Positions 8,670 to 16,863 of a DNA stretch of 64,000 bases are shown piece by piece. The number at the start of each line of letters is the position of its first letter. Within the stretch, counting starts at the first letter, position 1. The stretch lies in assembly GCF_940670765.1 (NCBI RefSeq), contig NZ_CALNVW010000039.1, positions 1-64,000 of the forward strand. Direction: 5' to 3'. The position numbers were made by a program, and so were the translations under genes. The notes under the pieces were generated by a model. The model saw only the letters and a list, made by a program, of their open reading frames with translations. It was not told where the DNA came from and did not search any database. The DNA is from Streptomyces sp. A 4/2 (lineage in GTDB: Bacteria; Actinomycetota; Actinomycetes; Streptomycetales; Streptomycetaceae).

Positions 8670-9662
8670 ATGAGCACGGTCGAACGACTCATCGTGATCG
8701 TTCTCTTCGAGGGCGTCGACCTGCTCGACGTCACCGGTCCCCCGGAGGTGTTCGCCCTCCTGGGACGCGAGACGGACGGTACGACCGGCTACCACGTCGT
8801 CCTCGCCGCCGAGACCATGGACCCCGTCACCACCTCGGCGGGCGTGCGCATCCTCCCCGACATCACCTTCGACGAGGCGTCCACGAAGAGCATCGACACG
8901 CTCCTGGTGCCTGGCTCGGTCGAGACCGACAGCCAGGGCCGCGTCCACGCCCTCACCGACCCGACCGTGGTCAGCCGGGTCAGGACACTCGCGGCCAGGA
9001 CACGAAGGGTCACGTCCGTCTGCGTCGGCGCCCACATCCTCGCCGCCGCCGGGCTGCTCGACGGCAAACGCGCCACCACCCACTGGTCGACCGCGCAACA
9101 GCTCGCTGCCGAACACCCGTTGGTCGAGGTGGACGCCGACCCGATCTTCATCCGCTCGGGCGACGTCTGGACCGGCGCGGGGATCAGCGCCTGCCTCGAC
9201 CTGTCCCTCGCCCTCGTCGCCGACGACTTCGGCGAGACCGTCGCGCTGCGCGTCGCCCGGCAGCTCGTGATGTACCTGAAGAGACCGAGTGGGCAGAGCC
9301 AGTTCAGCGTTCCCCTGGAGCCCGTTTCCACGACCCGGCGCATAGAGGACCTCCGCCACCACATCATGCGCAACATCGGCGAACAGCTCACCGTCGCAGA
9401 CCTCGCCGCGTACGCCCACGTCAGCGAGCGCCAGCTCACCCGGATCTTCAAGTCCGAACTCGGCATGCCCCCGAGTGCGTACATCGAGTCGGTGCGCGTC
9501 GAATTGGCGCGCCACCAACTCGAATCGACCGATGTCACCCTCGAACGCATCGTGACGGCCTGCGGGTTCGGCACGATCGACACCCTCATCCGGGCGTTCC
9601 GCCGACGGCTGGACACGACGCCTACGGAGTACCGGCTCCGTTTCCGGACCAACTCCGGCTGA
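8670..9662 (+). CDS. GlxA-type transcriptional regulator (DJ-1/PfpI + AraC HTH)
   Basis: A protein of 330 residues from ATG 8670, preceded by GGAG at six bases; an upstream in-frame ATG at 8616 lacks such a site. Residues about 5-190 are a DJ-1/PfpI-like domain (IVLFEGVDLLDVTGPPEVFALLG; nucleophile-elbow-like VCVGAHILAAAGLLDG), used in this family as a sensor. Residues about 225-325 are an AraC/XylS DNA-binding domain with two helix-turn-helices (VADLAAYAHVSERQLTRIFK; LERIVTACGFGTIDTLIRAF). It probably regulates the divergent isochorismatase-type gene and itself. Confidence 0.9.
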   Translation: MSTVERLIVIVLFEGVDLLDVTGPPEVFALLGRETDGTTGYHVVLAAETMDPVTTSAGVRILPDITFDEASTKSIDTLLVPGSVETDSQGRVHALTDPTVVSRVRTLAARTRRVTSVCVGAHILAAAGLLDGKRATTHWSTAQQLAAEHPLVEVDADPIFIRSGDVWTGAGISACLDLSLALVADDFGETVALRVARQLVMYLKRPSGQSQFSVPLEPVSTTRRIEDLRHHIMRNIGEQLTVADLAAYAHVSERQLTRIFKSELGMPPSAYIESVRVELARHQLESTDVTLERIVTACGFGTIDTLIRAFRRRLDTTPTEYRLRFRTNSG

Positions 9663-9690
9663 GAAGTGTCGGAGGGGGCGGATACGCCAA

Positions 9691-9725
9691 CTGCCCCCGC
9701 TGACCTGCCTGGTCAGCGGGGGCAG
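9691..9725. terminator. Perfect 15-bp stem, bidirectional terminator
   Basis: CTGCCCCCGCTGACC pairs perfectly with GGTCAGCGGGGGCAG around a 5-base loop. It sits between the convergent ends of the regulator (9662) and the DUF397 gene (9744), so it can serve both. Confidence 0.7.
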
Positions 9726-9743
9726 CCTCGTACGGTCGACGTC

Positions 9744-9953
9744 TCAGGCGCCCAGCGCGCCATCCTTCACGGCGGAGACGAACGACGTCCAGCCGTCCGC
9801 CGTGAACGTGAGCGCAGGGCCCTTCGGGTTCTTGCTGTCACGCACCGGGACGACGGCGGCGAAGTCGTCGGACACCTCGATGCACGCGCCACCGTCCTGG
9901 TTGCTGTAACTGCTCTTGCGCCAGAACGCGGTGCTCAGGTCGATGGATCGCAC
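9744..9953 (-). CDS. DUF397 protein
   Basis: A 69-residue protein carrying the whole DUF397 domain: WRKSSYSNQDGGACIEVSDD, then VPVRDSKNPKGPALTF and a terminal WTSFVSAVKDG. Such proteins occur beside Scr1-like HTH regulators in Streptomyces. They are small cytoplasmic partners that may act as antagonists of the HTH protein. It is the second DUF397 gene downstream of the HTH gene at 10187-11029 and is about 72 percent identical by eye to its neighbour at 9993, so it looks like a local duplication. Confidence 0.9.
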   Translation of the reverse strand: MRSIDLSTAFWRKSSYSNQDGGACIEVSDDFAAVVPVRDSKNPKGPALTFTADGWTSFVSAVKDGALGA

Positions 9954-9992
9954 GTCACTTCCTCCAACAGGCTCAAGACGAACTCCCGCGAC

Positions 9993-10205
9993 TCAGCAGG
10001 CGCCCAGCGCGCCATCCCTCACGGCGGAGACAAACGACACCCAGTCGTCTGTCGCAAACGCAAGCGCGGGGCCATGCGGGTTCTTACTGTCACGCACGGG
10101 AACCACAGCGGCGAAGCCGTCAGCAACCTCCAGGCACTGGCCGCCGTCCTGGTTGCTGTAGCTGCTCTTGCGCCAATTCGCTGCGGTCAGGTCGAGTGAT
10201 CGCAC
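9993..10205 (-). CDS. DUF397 protein, first copy
   Basis: A 70-residue DUF397 protein (NWRKSSYSNQDGGQCLEV, VPVRDSKNPHGPALAF, WVSFVSAVRDG). Its start at 10205 overlaps the end of the HTH gene (stop at 10187) by 19 bases, so the two are translationally coupled. The paralogue at 9744 follows 39 bases later. Only this copy has a Cys at the C-terminus (ALGAC). Confidence 0.9.
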   Translation of the reverse strand: MRSLDLTAANWRKSSYSNQDGGQCLEVADGFAAVVPVRDSKNPHGPALAFATDDWVSFVSAVRDGALGAC

Positions 10206-11029
10206 GGTACTTCCTCCAGAATGCGCAGAATGAACTTTCGCGACTCGGCCGGTGGGAGCGCCAGGTCACGCACCGAATCGTACGCACGTTGCAGCCGATC
10301 AACTGCCACAGTTTCCTCGATGAGTTCACCTCGGTATCCGTTCTCGGCATAGGCCACGGTACGCCCATCGGACAAACGAAGAAACATCACGTCAGCATTG
10401 GTCAGGCCGTGCAACCCGACGCTGAACGGAGCCACCTGAACGGTCAGCTCATCCCGCTGCCCCGCCTCCAGCAGGTACTCCAGCTGCTCCCTCCAACGCC
10501 CCCGGTCCCGCAACGGTGTCCGTAGCACTGCTTCCGACAGGATCGTCCGAAACTGCGGTGGATCTTCACCCGCCAGCAGTTCCCGTCGCCCCATCCGGGC
10601 TTCGACCTGTTGGTCCAGAGCCTCGCCTTTGATGCCACCCGCTGCCAGAAGCTCCCGCGCATAGTCGGGCGTCTGCAACAACCCCGGCAACACGCTCACC
10701 GCGAAGTGCCACAAGCTCGTAGCTTCCGACTCCAGCGTCATGAACCGCCGGTACCGCTCCCGGAACTGCGTCTGGTCACTCACCGCCAGCTCCCACAACG
10801 CCAGCAGCAGCCCCGGCGTCCCGTAGTGCTGGTCCAGCGCCTCGACCACCTCCGGGCCGCCGACCGTCTCGCCCTTCTCCATCTTTCCGAACAACGACCA
10901 GTCCCAGCCCAGCCGGTCGCCCAGCTGCCGCAGACTCTGGCCGCGCCCGGTACGCAGCACCCGCAGCTCCTCCGCGAACCGCGCACGCGGTTCCCTGCTG
11001 CGGCCTGTGACCGTCCGCCTCGTCGGCAT
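10187..11029 (-). CDS. Scr1-like helix-turn-helix regulator (XRE HTH + DUF5753)
   Basis: A protein of 280 residues. ATG at 11029 has GGAGGG five bases upstream; the longer frame to 11137 does not. Residues about 15-75 form an XRE-type HTH (FAEELRVLRTGRGQSLRQLG, then DWSLFGKMEKGE). The remainder is the DUF5753 sensor domain (SVLPGLLQTPDYARELL, FRTILSEAVLRTP, LTVQVAPFSVGLHGLTNADV). Together with the two DUF397 genes downstream it makes a typical actinobacterial HTH/DUF397 module. The family influences development and antibiotic production, but which genes this copy controls is unknown. Confidence 0.9.
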   Translation of the reverse strand: MPTRRTVTGRSREPRARFAEELRVLRTGRGQSLRQLGDRLGWDWSLFGKMEKGETVGGPEVVEALDQHYGTPGLLLALWELAVSDQTQFRERYRRFMTLESEATSLWHFAVSVLPGLLQTPDYARELLAAGGIKGEALDQQVEARMGRRELLAGEDPPQFRTILSEAVLRTPLRDRGRWREQLEYLLEAGQRDELTVQVAPFSVGLHGLTNADVMFLRLSDGRTVAYAENGYRGELIEETVAVDRLQRAYDSVRDLALPPAESRKFILRILEEVPCDHST

Positions 11030-11204
11030 CGCACCCTCCGTGGAACGTGTGGAACTTGATTCTCCCGCCGGGGCAACAGCCCCTGCCGTCGGTGAGCCGC
11101 GACCCCGACCAGGCCATTCTCGTAATGAGCCCCTCACGCACGGTAGTTCACGACCCGTGGCCGGGGCAGCGGATCCGCGCTACGACCAACCGAAGGAAGT
11201 CACC

Positions 11205-11564
11205 ATGACGCCCAGGCCGCCCCTCCCCCGCAGGACACCGCAGGGCAGCCTCACCCGCGCCGCCGACGTTCCCGTACCGCCGGTCGAATGGCGGGAGGAG
11301 ACGGACAGGACCAAGGAGGCACTCGATGCCCGCGACACACTCGCCGCCGCCCTCAGCCGGGCCGACATCCAGCTCCCCGCCATGGACGTGCGTACCCCCT
11401 GGGACGACGTCGTCCACGGGTACGGAGCAGCCGCCCCGCACGACGAGGAGCGCGAGGCCGAGCACAGAAGGGAGGCCCGGTACGCCCTCGTACACCTGGG
11501 GGTCTGCTCCGCACCCGTCGCGCTGGCGCTCGCCGCCGTCGTCGTGAAGGGAACCGGTCGGTGA
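11205..11564 (+). CDS. Small protein with C-terminal membrane segment, unknown function
   Basis: A protein of 119 residues from ATG 11205 behind GAAGGAAG. The N-terminal part is basic and Pro-rich, the middle is charged and helical (EETDRTKEALDARDTLAAAL, HDEEREAEHRREARY), and the end is a single hydrophobic span (LGVCSAPVALALAAVVV). It is divergent from the Scr1-like regulator, separated by 175 bases, and overlaps the next gene by 4 bases. Such small pairs near HTH/DUF397 modules are common in Streptomyces, but no function is assigned. Confidence 0.65.
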   Translation: MTPRPPLPRRTPQGSLTRAADVPVPPVEWREETDRTKEALDARDTLAAALSRADIQLPAMDVRTPWDDVVHGYGAAAPHDEEREAEHRREARYALVHLGVCSAPVALALAAVVVKGTGR

Positions 11565-11848
11565 CGGACTGCCCCGGACCGGGGCCGGAGCCGGACACGC
11601 CCCGCCCGGCTCCGGCAGTGGGCCCGGCGGTGGCCCCGGCGGTGGGCGACACCGTCCACGACCCGGTTCGCGGCCGTGTCGGCGTCGTCATGGGCCGGGT
11701 GGGCCCGTACCTCCAGCTGCGTCCGCTCGGCGGCGGCCGGGAATGGGATGCCGATCCGGACCGGGTCAGGAGGCTGAGCCCCGCCGAACTGCTCAGCGCC
11801 CGCGTTGCGTTGACCAACGCCCGCAGCCACACCCGCATAGGACTGTGA
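11561..11848 (+). CDS. Small protein with KOW/SH3-like segment, unknown function
   Basis: A 95-residue protein. Its GTG start at 11561 overlaps the stop of the upstream gene (GTGA), so the two are coupled. After a Pro/Gly/Ala-rich start the sequence reads VGDTVHDPVRGRVGVVMGRV, then LRPLGGGREWDADPDRVRRL. This is a compact beta-barrel-like segment seen in many short actinobacterial proteins. No catalytic motif. Function unknown. Confidence 0.65.
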   Translation: MTDCPGPGPEPDTPRPAPAVGPAVAPAVGDTVHDPVRGRVGVVMGRVGPYLQLRPLGGGREWDADPDRVRRLSPAELLSARVALTNARSHTRIGL

Positions 11849-12001
11849 CACCGGGCCGGAGCAGCCACAACAGCGCCTGAGGGAACGCCTACTTCGGCAA
11901 GAGCGCGACCTGGTACCAGGTCTGCCTCAGCAAGGCAGGCCTGGACCCGTGCAGCGGCAGGGTCTACCCCTGACCGCGACGAGGGCCCGGCCGAACTGAA
12001 C

Positions 12002-12038
12002 GTCCCGGGCCCGCGCCTGACCGGCGCGGGCCCGGGAC
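12002..12038. terminator. Perfect 16-bp stem terminator
   Basis: GTCCCGGGCCCGCGCC pairs perfectly with GGCGCGGGCCCGGGAC around a 5-base loop, between the convergent genes ending at 11848 and 12044. Just before it, 11881-11973 reads GNAYFGKSATWYQVCLSKAG, possibly the tail of a lost secreted protein; an in-frame stop precedes it. Confidence 0.7.
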
Positions 12039-12043
12039 AGCCC

Positions 12044-12844
12044 TCAGCCGGCGGGGAGCGAGCCGACGATCTGCTCGATCCAATGCCTGTATGCGGCAAC
12101 GCGGGTGTACACGTCGGGATAACCGCCGGCGCAGCCCTGCCCGTAGGAAATGAGCCCGACGAGGTGCAGCCTGCCGTTGAGGTGGATCACCAGGGGGCCA
12201 CCGGTGTCGTACTGACAGGTGCCCGCTCTGGCGGCGAAGGTGCACATCTGGCTTGAGGCGTCCAGCTTGTCGCCGTACGTATTCCTGCACTGCTGCACGG
12301 AGATGACGCGCAGAGCGGCCTTCTGCACCTTGGTCGGCTGCGGTCCGCCGAAGATGCGAGTGCCCCAGCCCACAGCCTCCGCGGTCTGCCCCACATGGTC
12401 GGAGGGACCACTCGTATCGAGCAGCACGGGGCTCACCCCCTGATTCAGCTCCGCCTTGCTGCCGAGTCGGATGAGGGCGATGTCGTTACGGTCGGTGGCG
12501 GCATCGAAGGCGGGGTTGACGGTCCATCGCCCGGACGGATAGAGACGCGCGTACGGGGTGTCGGTACCGGTCGCGGTATCGACATCACCGAGGAGGACAG
12601 CGGTGGTGGCCGGTGTCCTGCCCCGCAGGCAGCTCGCGGATGTCAGCACGTACTGGTCGCTGATCAGCGAGCCCCCGCAGAAGACCTGACCGGAACCCCT
12701 GTCCACCAGGCCCGCCATGTGCGGGAACTCGCCACGCCGGACGTCGGCACCTCCGACGATCGCCTGCGCCGGCGCGATACTCGGACCGACCGCCGCCAGC
12801 GCGGCGGCCGACATGACTACCGCGAGCTTCCTGAACCATTTCAC
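12044..12844 (-). CDS. Secreted trypsin-fold protein lacking His and Ser of the triad
   Basis: A protein of 266 residues from GTG 12844, which has GGGAGGG just upstream; two ATGs a few codons earlier lack a ribosome site. A signal peptide leads to AQA-IVGGADVRRGEFPHM, the usual activation site of chymotrypsin-family (S1) proteases. Fold landmarks follow: FCGGSLISDQYVLT, NDIALIRL with the triad Asp, EAVGWG, CTFAARAGTCQ and VGLISYGQGCAG. The active-site positions are altered: TAAHC is TSASC, with Ser for the catalytic His, and GDSGGP is YDTGGP, with Thr for the catalytic Ser. Proteolysis is therefore unlikely. A binding or inhibitory role is possible. Confidence 0.88.
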   Translation of the reverse strand: MKWFRKLAVVMSAAALAAVGPSIAPAQAIVGGADVRRGEFPHMAGLVDRGSGQVFCGGSLISDQYVLTSASCLRGRTPATTAVLLGDVDTATGTDTPYARLYPSGRWTVNPAFDAATDRNDIALIRLGSKAELNQGVSPVLLDTSGPSDHVGQTAEAVGWGTRIFGGPQPTKVQKAALRVISVQQCRNTYGDKLDASSQMCTFAARAGTCQYDTGGPLVIHLNGRLHLVGLISYGQGCAGGYPDVYTRVAAYRHWIEQIVGSLPAG

Positions 12845-13001
12845 GGGCCCTCCCGGGACCATCCGCACTCAGCCGCCGTGGAGGGCTGTTCTACAGCCCT
12901 CCACCAACTCCCAACTCACGAAGCACAGTTCTGTCACTCGAATGAGGACTACAGGACTACGCGGAAGGTCCTGATCGGCGCGCTGGGCCGGTCCTGCCGG
13001 T

Positions 13002-13036
13002 CCCGGGGTGCCCCGGGCCGGTCCGACAAGACCGGC
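13002..13036. terminator. Tandem hairpins after the SDR gene
   Basis: CCCGGGG/CCCCGGG with a 2-base loop is followed by GCCGGTC/GACCGGC with a 6-base loop. They lie just downstream of the minus-strand SDR stop (13047) and could end the P450 operon. Confidence 0.4.
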
Positions 13037-13046
13037 CGGACAGGTC

Positions 13047-13851
13047 CTAGTGGGTTCCCGCCCTGAGGATGAACCCGCCGTCCACCGGCAGCACGGCGCC
13101 GGGTGATGAACGCGGACTCGTCCGACGCGAGGAACAGAGCCGCGTTGGCGACGTCCTCGCTGGTTCCCTGGTGGCCCATGGGGACCATGGCCGCCCGTCC
13201 GGCCGCCACGTCCGCCCGGTCCACGCCGCTGGCACGGGCGACGGCGTCGACTCCCATGGGGGTGTCCATCATGCCGGGGGCGACGGCATTGACGCGCACG
13301 CCGTGCGGTGCGTATTCGAGGGCCAGGCTGCGGGTCATGGAGTGCACCGCGGCCTTGGACGTGCTGTAGGCAATGGCGTCCCCACCGGCGAGCAGCCCGG
13401 CCATGGAGGAGATGTTGACGACGGCCCCGCTCCCCCGCTCCCGCATGTGAGGCAGGACGTGTTTGCAGGTGAGCCACATGCCGGTGAGGTTGACCTCGAA
13501 GCCGCGGCGCCACTCCTCGACCGGCAGGATCTCGGTCCGGCCGAACGGCACGACGCCGACGTTGTTGTGCAGGATGTCGACGTGCCCGAGGCTGTCGAGG
13601 GCTGCGGTGAGGATGGCGGCGCAGTCCTCCTCGACGGTGATGTCCGCCCGGTGCGCAACAGCACTGCCACCGGCCTTACGCACCAACGCGGCCGTCTCCT
13701 CGGCCGATTCGAGATCCCGGTCGACGACCAGGACGCGGGCCCCTTCGCGGGCGAAGGCCAGGGCGACCGCGCGGCCGTTCCCGGTGGTAAGGCCGGGGGT
13801 CTGGCCGCCACCGACCACCACGGCGGTCCTGTCGTACAGGCGTGGGGTCAT
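13047..13851 (-). CDS. Short-chain dehydrogenase/reductase with a C-terminal frameshift
   Basis: A classical SDR of about 268 residues if the frame is corrected. The start overlaps the upstream stop (TGATG). It shows a cofactor loop (VVVGGGQTPGLTTGNGRAVA, longer than the usual TGxxxGxG), VDRDLESA suggesting NAD preference, NNVG, the NISS serine and YSTSK catalytic pair, and VAPGMMDTPM. After DESAFIT the reading frame breaks: CCCGG stands where CCGG is expected at 13101-13103. The conserved end GAVLPVDGGFILRAGTH is found only in the next frame, ending at 13047; the uncorrected frame runs on to 12949. This is either a real inactivating slip or a sequencing error. Last gene of the ferredoxin/P450 operon. 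Confidence 0.75.
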
Positions 13852-14354
13852 CAACGGCCGTCCTCGGTCTGTCCGTCAGGGCCGGCCGTAGCGCGCCCGG
13901 CCGGGCCGGTTGCCAGGTCTCGCACCGCGTCGGAGGTGCCGGACCGCCCGGTGGCCTCGTCGACGGCCCAGCCGAAGGAAGTGGCCAGGGGCCAGCCCGC
14001 GTAGTACGCCATCTGCACGCTCATCTCGTGCAGTTCGGCCTCGGTGAGGTCACCGCTGGCGAGTGCCGCCTTGATGTGCAGCGATGCGTGCGGACCGCCC
14101 TGACCGAGCGCGGCCAGCAGGGTCAGGGTGACGATGCGGCGCTCGCGCCGGGACAGGCCCGGCCGGTCCCAGAGATCGCCGAAGATGTGTCTGGCGGCCA
14201 GGTCCCCGAGCGAGCCCGGCTCGCCCACGGAGTCGGGCACTTCGGCGCACATGACCTCGGCCATCACCGCCCGGCCGCGCTCGGCGAGGTCTGCCGGCGG
14301 GTCGGGGGTGTTCCCGTCGCCGGGGCCGGCCGTCCCTGTGCCCTCGCGGGTCAC
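13851..14354 (-). CDS. Carboxymuconolactone-decarboxylase-like protein
   Basis: A protein of 167 residues. GTG at 14354 overlaps the stop of the P450 gene (GTGA), and its own stop overlaps the SDR start. After a Pro/Gly-rich N-terminus the CMD/AhpD-like helical domain follows: GDLWDRPGLSRRERRIVTLT, then HASLHIKAALASGDLTEAEL and MAYYAGWPLA. The CxxC of AhpD peroxidase-type members is absent. It therefore belongs with the decarboxylase/lactonase-type or non-catalytic members. It probably acts on the product of the P450 or dehydrogenase in this operon; the substrate is unknown. Confidence 0.8.
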   Translation of the reverse strand: MTREGTGTAGPGDGNTPDPPADLAERGRAVMAEVMCAEVPDSVGEPGSLGDLAARHIFGDLWDRPGLSRRERRIVTLTLLAALGQGGPHASLHIKAALASGDLTEAELHEMSVQMAYYAGWPLATSFGWAVDEATGRSGTSDAVRDLATGPAGRATAGPDGQTEDGR

Positions 14355-15565
14355 CACGTCACCGGCAGGCGTTCGAGGCCGTACGTGAGTGCGTCGTCGT
14401 GGAAGTGCAGTTCGCTCACGTCGACGGCGAGCCGGAGGCCGGGCAGGCGCCGGAAGAGGCGCGGCCACGCCTCTTGCATCTCCACCCGGGAGAGGTTCTG
14501 GCCCAGGCACTGGTGGACACCGAATCCGAACCCCATGTGCCGCCGGTCGGTACGGGTGATGTCGAGCTTCTCCGGCTCGGCGAAGACCTCGGGGTCCCGG
14601 TTGGCGGCCGGCAGGTTGCAGATGATGCCCTCACCGGCCCTGATCAGGACACCGCCGACCTCGGTGTCCTCCAGACACACGCGGCGGGGCTCGGTCTGGA
14701 CCATGCTCCAGTAGCGCATCATCTCCTCGGTCGCGCCGCTCGCGTACTTCGCCGGGTCCGACATCAGGACGGCGCGTTGTCCGGGCTCGCGGAGGAAGGC
14801 GAGGATGCCCAGGCCGATCATGTTCGCGGTGGTCTCGTGACCGGCGCCGATCACCAGGGTGCCGAGCCGGACGGCCTGCTCGAAGGTGAGGTCGCCCCTT
14901 TCGTCGACGTGGGTGTTGACGAGACGCGAGAGCAGTCCGCTGTCCGGGGAGGTCCGCTTGTGCTCCATGTTCCGGGCGAGGTTCTCGTGCAGCGACTGGT
15001 GGGCCGCGAGCTTCTCCTCCATGGGCAGGCTCAACTGCACGAGCTTCTTCGAGGACTCGTGTACGGCATGCCGCTCACCGTAGGGAACGCCGAGGACCTC
15101 GCAGATGACGACGGTCGGCACCGCGAGGGCGAAATCCTCGATGAGGTCGACCGGTTCGCCCTTCGCCTCCAGCTCGTCGAGGAGCTGCTCGGTCAGCTCG
15201 GCGATGCGCGGGCGCAGTGCCTCGGCGCGCTTCACGGTGAAGTCGGCGTTGAGGATGCGGCGGATCGGCAGGTGTTCGTCGCCGTCCTTGCGGAAGAAGA
15301 TCTCGCCCTCGACGGTGGGCTGAGCGCTGGAGGTGTTGGGGAAGCCGGGGTCGGTGACGTCCGCACCGAACGCCCCACGAGCGCCCAGCACTTGCTGGAT
15401 CTGGTCGTGCCTGGTGATCAGCCACGGCTCGCTGCCGTCCCAGATGGTCACCCGGCGCGGTGTGCCGCTCTCGCGGAACGCACTGGCGGTCTCGGGCGGG
15501 GCGAACGGGCAGCCGCGCTGCAAGGGGAAGGCGGGCGCCTCGGGCGATGGACTTTCCATGCTCAT
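14351..15565 (-). CDS. Cytochrome P450
   Basis: A 404-residue soluble class I P450, typical actinobacterial length. The haem loop FGFGVHQCLGQNLSR gives the axial Cys near residue 350. The I-helix oxygen-activation motif is GAGHETTAN near residue 243, and the K-helix ExxR lies in EPRRVC...PAANRDPEVF context. ATG at 15565 has GGGAGA six bases upstream. The ferredoxin gene upstream (15706-15900) should deliver electrons. The downstream CMD-like and SDR genes suggest that a hydroxylated product is further oxidised. The closest family cannot be fixed without alignment; it looks like the CYP105/107-type bacterial P450s. Confidence 0.92.
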   Translation of the reverse strand: MSMESPSPEAPAFPLQRGCPFAPPETASAFRESGTPRRVTIWDGSEPWLITRHDQIQQVLGARGAFGADVTDPGFPNTSSAQPTVEGEIFFRKDGDEHLPIRRILNADFTVKRAEALRPRIAELTEQLLDELEAKGEPVDLIEDFALAVPTVVICEVLGVPYGERHAVHESSKKLVQLSLPMEEKLAAHQSLHENLARNMEHKRTSPDSGLLSRLVNTHVDERGDLTFEQAVRLGTLVIGAGHETTANMIGLGILAFLREPGQRAVLMSDPAKYASGATEEMMRYWSMVQTEPRRVCLEDTEVGGVLIRAGEGIICNLPAANRDPEVFAEPEKLDITRTDRRHMGFGFGVHQCLGQNLSRVEMQEAWPRLFRRLPGLRLAVDVSELHFHDDALTYGLERLPVTW

Positions 15566-15705
15566 GAAGTCTCCCTGTGGGGGCGGGTTGCTGTGCCTGC
15601 CGAGGCGGTGCTCGCGCGTCGCACTCCCGCTCCGCGGGAGGTCGCGAGGGACCGGCGGGGGCCCCGAAGCGTGCGGTCCGCCGACGACGCATCCGGGCGG
15701 CTGCG

Positions 15706-15900
15706 TCAGGCGTGGACCTCGATGGCGGCTGCCGGGCAGACGGCCGCTGCCTCGCGGGTGGCCGCGTGCTGCTCGGCCGGCGGTTCGGCGTCGAGCAGGA
15801 TCACGACGCCGTCCTCGTCACGCTGGTCGAAGACTTCGGGGGCGACCAGCACGCACTGACCTGCTCCGCAGCACTTCTCTTCGTCGATCGTGATGCGCAT
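15706..15900 (-). CDS. [3Fe-4S]-type ferredoxin
   Basis: A 64-residue ferredoxin: DEEKCCGAGQCVLVAPEVF with Cys10 and Cys16 as ligands (the usual middle Cys is replaced in the CxxGxC pattern, as in 3Fe-4S P450 ferredoxins), and a last Cys in AAAVCPAAAIEV. An extra Cys11 sits beside the first ligand. It is the first gene of the P450 operon and the obvious redox partner. A gap of 140 bases separates it from the P450 start. Confidence 0.9.
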   Translation of the reverse strand: MRITIDEEKCCGAGQCVLVAPEVFDQRDEDGVVILLDAEPPAEQHAATREAAAVCPAAAIEVHA

Positions 15901-15950
15901 GGGGGGCTCCTGTCCGGGCGGCGTGCGGCGGTCGGCCGCCGCACGACATT

Positions 15951-15985
15951 AAGTTAACGCTCGTATATTTACATGCGTTTAGCTG
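15951..15985. promoter_or_regulatory. AT-rich divergent promoter/operator between ferredoxin and TetR genes
   Basis: In a sharply AT-rich patch, GTTAACGC and GCGTTTAG form an imperfect inverted repeat about 14 bases apart. It lies between the divergent ferredoxin gene (15900) and the TetR gene (16068), where a TetR dimer would be expected to bind. Imperfect, so tentative. Confidence 0.4.
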
Positions 15986-16067
15986 AGTTGGCCAGACAAG
16001 ACAGGCTCCGTTCCTAGGAGTTGGCGCGCACCCCGGCCGACCGTGCCCCCTGTGCAAGGCTTGAGGC

Positions 16068-16718
16068 ATGCCCGAAAGCCCAGACCCACCCGCACCGCAC
16101 GCTCCGGCACCGGCCGAACGCAGACCCCGCAACGCCCGCGGCGAGGGCGACCGGCTCCGTACCGAGATCCTGGAGGCCATGCTCCGGCTGATCGCCGACG
16201 ACGAGCGCATGCGGCCGATGCCCCTGTCGCTCCGGGAGGTGGCACGGGAAGCGGGCATCACCGCCCCGGCCATCTACCGGCACTTCGCCGACAAGGAGGC
16301 CCTCTCGGAGGCCGCGCTGAAGTGCCTCTTCGAGCAGCTGCTGGACGAGATGGACCGGGCCGAAGTGGCCTCGGTCGGCCAACCGGCCGGCCGACGCCTC
16401 GCGGAGCTCGCCCATGCGTACTGCGACTTCGCCCAGCGCAAACCGTCGAGCTTCCGCGTGATGTTCACCGACCGGGCGCTGCACGAACAGGAGACCGCAC
16501 GGGTCGCGGCACGCTGGCGCAGCGCGGTGGCGCGGCTCGCCGAGACGGGGATGCGGCTGACGCAGACGCCGGAAGCGGCTGCCATGTCGGTCTGGTCCTC
16601 GGTGCACGGGCGCCTGCTGCTGGACCGGACCGGGGGCCAGGTCTGGGAGCTCGGCGACGTACACAGCTTCGTCGAGGAACTCACGCGCTCGCTGTCCACG
16701 GTCGACGGGGCGAAGTGA
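16068..16718 (+). CDS. TetR-family regulator
   Basis: A protein of 216 residues with an N-terminal HTH at about 50-80 (MPLSLREVAREAGITAPAIY, then RHFADKEAL). The C-terminal ligand domain resembles TetR_C proteins with WHG-like features (LAHAYCDFAQRKPSSFRVMF, MSVWSSVHGRLLL). It is divergent from the ferredoxin-P450-CMD-SDR operon and is the likely repressor of it. The ligand may be the P450 substrate. Confidence 0.88.
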   Translation: MPESPDPPAPHAPAPAERRPRNARGEGDRLRTEILEAMLRLIADDERMRPMPLSLREVAREAGITAPAIYRHFADKEALSEAALKCLFEQLLDEMDRAEVASVGQPAGRRLAELAHAYCDFAQRKPSSFRVMFTDRALHEQETARVAARWRSAVARLAETGMRLTQTPEAAAMSVWSSVHGRLLLDRTGGQVWELGDVHSFVEELTRSLSTVDGAK

Positions 16719-16863
16719 GGGCCGGGGAAGGCCGTCGCGGCTGAACAAGGGCGGGTGCGAAAAGGACCTACGACGGCTGAACACCACGAGACGGCGGCCG
16801 AGTTGAACCTCGGCGGCAACCTATTGACGCCTTCACCAAGTGGCACCAGAATGCGACACGTTC

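Noticed and set aside
11881..11973. Short coding-like stretch GNAYFGKSATWYQVCLSKAG
   Set aside because: In-frame stop directly upstream and no start; too short to identify. Mentioned only as a possible scrap.
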